From: Streptomyces nojiriensis
GTDB taxonomy: Bacteria > Actinomycetota > Actinomycetes > Streptomycetales > Streptomycetaceae
Length of the DNA: 64,000 nt
Direction: 5' to 3'
Assembly (NCBI RefSeq): GCF_017639205.1
Contig: NZ_CP071139.1
Coordinates: 744,001 to 808,000, forward strand
Positions 61,473 through 64,000 of this stretch are shown here, piece after piece. Every line of letters starts with the position of its first letter. Within the stretch, counting starts at the first letter, position 1. Under the pieces are notes generated by a model that had not been told where the DNA came from, made no database searches, and saw only the letters and a list, made by a program, of their open reading frames with translations. The position numbers and the translations under genes are program-made.

Positions 61473-62357
61473 TCACCCGTTCACGAAGAGGACGTCCTCG
61501 CTGGGGTGGGTCATCCGCAGGATCTGATCGTCCGTGATCTCGACCAGCCGGTGGAAGCCGGTGAGGACCTCGTCGCCGGGCAGGATGCGGTACTTGTCCT
61601 CGGACCCGGCCAGGAAGGCGGGGAAGCCGGCCAGTGAGCAGTTCTCCGGGTCGAAGTCGAAGTAGTCCTTCATCCGGCGGAAGAGCTTGGGGAGGATCAC
61701 CACTCCGGTGTCGTCGTCCGTGATCGAGCGGATGCCGTCGATCTTCGCCCCTTCGACGGTCACGTCCTTCGCCCACAGCCCCCGCGGCGGTGTGTCCCCC
61801 TTCGCCGCCAGGGCGGCGGCCTTGAGCCCGTCCCGCAGGTCCACGGGCAGGCCCTCGTAGAAGGTCGGGTAGGCCAGACCGATCGAGAGCAGGTGATGGT
61901 TGGCGGTCCGCTCCAGCCTCTTCTTGTCGACATCGATCCGATAGCCGCTGTACGCGGGTGGGGTGTCTCGGCCGACCAGTGCCAGGCAGCGGCCGAACAT
62001 GTCGGTACCGCTGGTGAGGATGTAGCCGGGCACCCTGTCGGGTTCGGTGGTGACCGTCCCGTCGTCGTGCCACTCGATGCTGGTGAAGCGGAGCCAGGTC
62101 AGCAGGGCATGGGCGGCCTTGCGCGCGTACTCGGTCGGCTGGCGCCGCTCCGGCCCGTAGCTGCCGTTCGTGTAGTGGGTCTCCAGTGCGTCGATGCCCT
62201 CCAGGCGTACGGAGACACGACCGTCCGCCTTGGGCAGGACCCCGGTGCACCCCGGCACGAGTTTCCAGTCCGCCACGTCGTCCGGGGTGAAGGGGACGGT
62301 GTCCCCGTCCGGCCTGGCTCCGCCGTTCACCCGGAACGACCCTCTGATCAGCAGCAT
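61473..62357 (-). CDS. Staphylococcal-nuclease-fold protein
   Basis: About 294 residues. The N-terminal part carries the SNase pattern: GSFRVNGGARPDGDTVPF, then VSVRLEGIDALETHY. In SNase the Asp of the DGDT motif and the Arg/Glu near GIDAPE form the active site; here the Pro is replaced (DALE). The rest is a region not seen in thermonuclease (about 130-294), rich in Asp/Glu and with a PENCSLAGFPAFLAGSED stretch. No signal peptide. ATG 62357 or GTG 62375. Function inferred from the fold only. Confidence 0.7.
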   Translation of the reverse strand: MLLIRGSFRVNGGARPDGDTVPFTPDDVADWKLVPGCTGVLPKADGRVSVRLEGIDALETHYTNGSYGPERRQPTEYARKAAHALLTWLRFTSIEWHDDGTVTTEPDRVPGYILTSGTDMFGRCLALVGRDTPPAYSGYRIDVDKKRLERTANHHLLSIGLAYPTFYEGLPVDLRDGLKAAALAAKGDTPPRGLWAKDVTVEGAKIDGIRSITDDDTGVVILPKLFRRMKDYFDFDPENCSLAGFPAFLAGSEDKYRILPGDEVLTGFHRLVEITDDQILRMTHPSEDVLFVNG

Positions 62358-62553
62358 GGACACGACGACTCCCACGGACGCAACCGAGCGATCACTTTCA
62401 GTAGCAGTACGTCACTGACAGTACACGTCGCGGCCTCCGGGAAGCGCCGTAAAACCCCGTGCCCCGGCAAGACGCGATCACTAGACTCGCCGTGCGCGCT
62501 GCCGACAGGGCACCGCGCGCCTGATGCCGAGTGAAGAGAAGGGGAGCCGCGCC

Positions 62554-62673
62554 ATGTGCACGTACCGCACCGCCGCCTTCGCTCCCCCGACCCGGTACGA
62601 CGTGATCCCGGTGTCTCGCAGCGCGCGGTGCCGGCTGCGCGGCCGTCACCGTACGCCCGAGACCCGCTTCTAG
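62554..62673 (+). CDS. 39-aa leader peptide upstream of the EF-G paralogue
   Basis: A 39-codon open frame with a well-placed ribosome site (AAGGGGAG at 62538-62546, eight bases before the ATG). The product is basic, with two cysteines: MCTYRTAAFAPPTRYDVIPV, SRSARCRLRGRHRTPETRF. It ends 194 bases before the EF-G-like gene, with a stem-rich gap. The pattern of a short translated frame before a ribosome-linked gene suggests attenuation. Too short to be found by usual gene finding. Confidence 0.6.
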   Translation: MCTYRTAAFAPPTRYDVIPVSRSARCRLRGRHRTPETRF

Positions 62674-62867
62674 GGTTTCCGTTCCCTCCTGCCTTCCGTA
62701 CGCCCGCGAGCCCGTGAGCCCGTACGTCCTCCTGCCCGGACTCCTTCCGGACGGGCCGGCGACGCCGCTGCGCGCTGCGGCGGCCGGGGCGGACCGAGGA
62801 CGGGCCGGGAACGGCTCCCGGGAATCGCGCTGCCCTCTTCCCCTTCACATCCGAAAGGCCTCCGGCC
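62674..62867. promoter_or_regulatory. Structured leader between the uORF and the EF-G-like gene
   Basis: 194 bases, with inverted words able to pair: CCGTACG (near 62697) with GTACG (near 62722), and the GCCGC/GCGGC stem near 62764-62780. No T-run and no gene. Such alternating stems are what attenuators need, but no exclusive pair of folds is proven by eye. Confidence 0.45.
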
Positions 62868-64000
62868 ATGCGCGCCAACAGGCAGCCCCGCACCCTCTCC
62901 TCCCCCACCACCGTCCGCAACCTGGGCATCCTCGCCCACGTCGACGCGGGCAAGACCACCGTCGCCGAACGGATCCTCTTCGCGACCGGTGCCATCCACC
63001 AGCGCGGCGAGGTCCATCACGGAACCACCGTCACCGACTACGACCCCCAGGAACGCGATCGCGGCATCACCATCTTCGCCGCGGCCGTGAGCTGTGCGTG
63101 GGACGGCCATCGCGTGAACCTGATCGACACCCCGGGTCACGTCGACTTCTCCGACGAGGTCGAACGTTCCCTGCGGGTGCTGGACGGGGCGGTCGCGGTG
63201 TTCGACGCCGTGGCCGGCGTGGAACCGCAGAGCGAGACGGTGTGGCGGCAGGCCGACCGGCACGGTGTGCCGCGGATCGCGTTCGTCAACAAGCTGGACC
63301 GGGCGGGCGCCGACCTCGACACGGCGGTCGCGTCGATCCGCGAGCGCCTGGGCGTCGTTCCGCTGGTGGTACAGCTGCCCATCGGAGCGGAGGGCACGTT
63401 CTCCGGTGTCGTCGACCTGCTGGCGATGCGCTCGCTGCACTGGCGGGCCGGCTCGGACGGCTACCGGGAGGGCCCGGTCCCCGAGCCCCTGCGGGAGGAG
63501 GCGGCCCGGCGCCGCCGGCTCCTGGAGGAGACGGTGGCGGAACTGCACGCCGACGCCCTGGAGGAGTTCTGCTCGGCCTCGGCCCTGACGGAGCGGACCC
63601 TGGTCCGCGCCCTGCGGGAGCTGACGCTGCACGGTGACGGTGTCGTGGTGCTGTGCGGGTCGGCGTACCGCAACCGCGGGATCGAGCCGCTCCTGGACGC
63701 CGTCCTCTCGTACCTGCCGTCGCCCGCCGACATGCCTCCGGTACGGGGGCTGCGGGCGGACGGCGTGGAGCAGGAGCGCGCCCCCGACCCGGCGGAGCCG
63801 TTCACGGCCCTCGCCTTCAAGGTGACGGCGACGGCGACCGGGCGGCTCACGTACCTGCGGGTCTACGCGGGCACCCTGCGCAAGGGCGAGACGGTACTGG
63901 ACCCGGCCACGGGCCGTACGGAGCGGGTCGGCCGGATCCTGCGGGTCCAGGCCGACCGGCACGAGGAACGGGAGGAGGCGGTGGCCGGTGACATCGTCGC
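62868..64000 (+). CDS. EF-G paralogue, GTPase translation factor (partial)
   Basis: The open frame runs off the window after about 378 codons. The G-domain is complete: G1 [10 protein letters not shown]2 [10 protein letters not shown]3 DTPGHVDF, G4 NKLDRAGAD. Then domain II begins ([37 protein letters not shown]). The motifs [20 protein letters not shown] and [20 protein letters not shown] match EF-G more than Tet(M)/Tet(O). It is likely a second EF-G of streptomycetes, not the main fusA, which sits in the str operon with rpsL/rpsG. ATG 62868 is preceded by AAAGG. Confidence 0.85.
   Translation, partial: MRANRQPRTLSSPTTVRNLGILAHVDAGKTTVAERILFATGAIHQRGEVHHGTTVTDYDPQERDRGITIFAAAVSCAWDGHRVNLIDTPGHVDFSDEVERSLRVLDGAVAVFDAVAGVEPQSETVWRQADRHGVPRIAFVNKLDRAGADLDTAVASIRERLGVVPLVVQLPIGAEGTFSGVVDLLAMRSLHWRAGSDGYREGPVPEPLREEAARRRRLLEETVAELHADALEEFCSASALTERTLVRALRELTLHGDGVVVLCGSAYRNRGIEPLLDAVLSYLPSPADMPPVRGLRADGVEQERAPDPAEPFTALAFKVTATATGRLTYLRVYAGTLRKGETVLDPATGRTERVGRILRVQADRHEEREEAVAGDIV

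Noticed and set aside
62868..64000. Tetracycline-type ribosomal protection protein
   Set aside because: Its motifs match EF-G ([37 protein letters not shown]) and not Tet(M)/Tet(O).

Overview
The window is a chromosomal segment of a Streptomyces or close relative. GC content is very high, third codon positions are almost always G or C, GTG starts are common, and 'GTGA' or 'ATGA' overlaps join neighbouring genes. Gene content agrees: SARP/AfsR regulators, a SpoIIE-type phosphatase, DmdR/IdeR-like iron boxes and many secreted or lipoprotein products. No tRNA, rRNA, CRISPR array or integrase was seen.

Region 1 (1-7.3 kb): a divergent siderophore-precursor pair, an L-ornithine N5-monooxygenase (with a YtcJ-like amidohydrolase behind it) and a formyltransferase, with two iron boxes between them and no NRPS in view. 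A LysR regulator divergent from an MFS exporter follows.

Region 2 (7.3-14 kb): an insertion-sequence island. An IS5-type element appears to carry a passenger gene. Then come a decayed transposase, an intact IS630-type, a second IS5-type and an IS481-type element, and a 163-bp MITE. All intact elements sit at CTAG sites and abut one another.

Region 3 (14-25.6 kb): housekeeping and lineage genes: arylamine N-acetyltransferase, GNAT, PAS-SpoIIE phosphatase, nadE with a clean terminator, a 1592-residue protein of unknown function, a methyltransferase, and a PadR/SnoaL-like divergent pair around a nested palindrome.

Region 4 (25.6-29 kb): a second, decayed mobile zone: IS5 remnants, a second MITE copy, a fragment of a regulator, a CDP-diacylglycerol-pyrophosphatase-like gene and a small protein with an inverted repeat at its start codon.

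Region 5 (29-43 kb): two divergent SARP-NB-ARC regulators, a frameshifted GNAT, a two-component system, and a thiol-redox operon (thioredoxin lipoprotein, TlpA-like, CcdA-like, then a DsbD-alpha-like lipoprotein) with secreted neighbours. A shared motif lies upstream of the redox operon and of a CAP-domain gene.

Region 6 (43-64 kb): small enzymes, a PadR/membrane-protein pair whose promoter shares a half-site with a 23-bp palindrome in front of a methyltransferase, a linear alkylsulfatase, HAD and CYTH-like proteins, a sigma factor coupled to an unusual IclR-like protein, a secreted GH15 protein, an FAD monooxygenase, a second two-component system beside a probable PepSY protein with direct repeats between them, a nuclease-fold protein, and finally a 39-codon leader ORF ahead of an EF-G paralogue that runs off the window.

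Starts were chosen from RBS position, overlaps and family length. Functions are read from motifs only, since no database search was possible.
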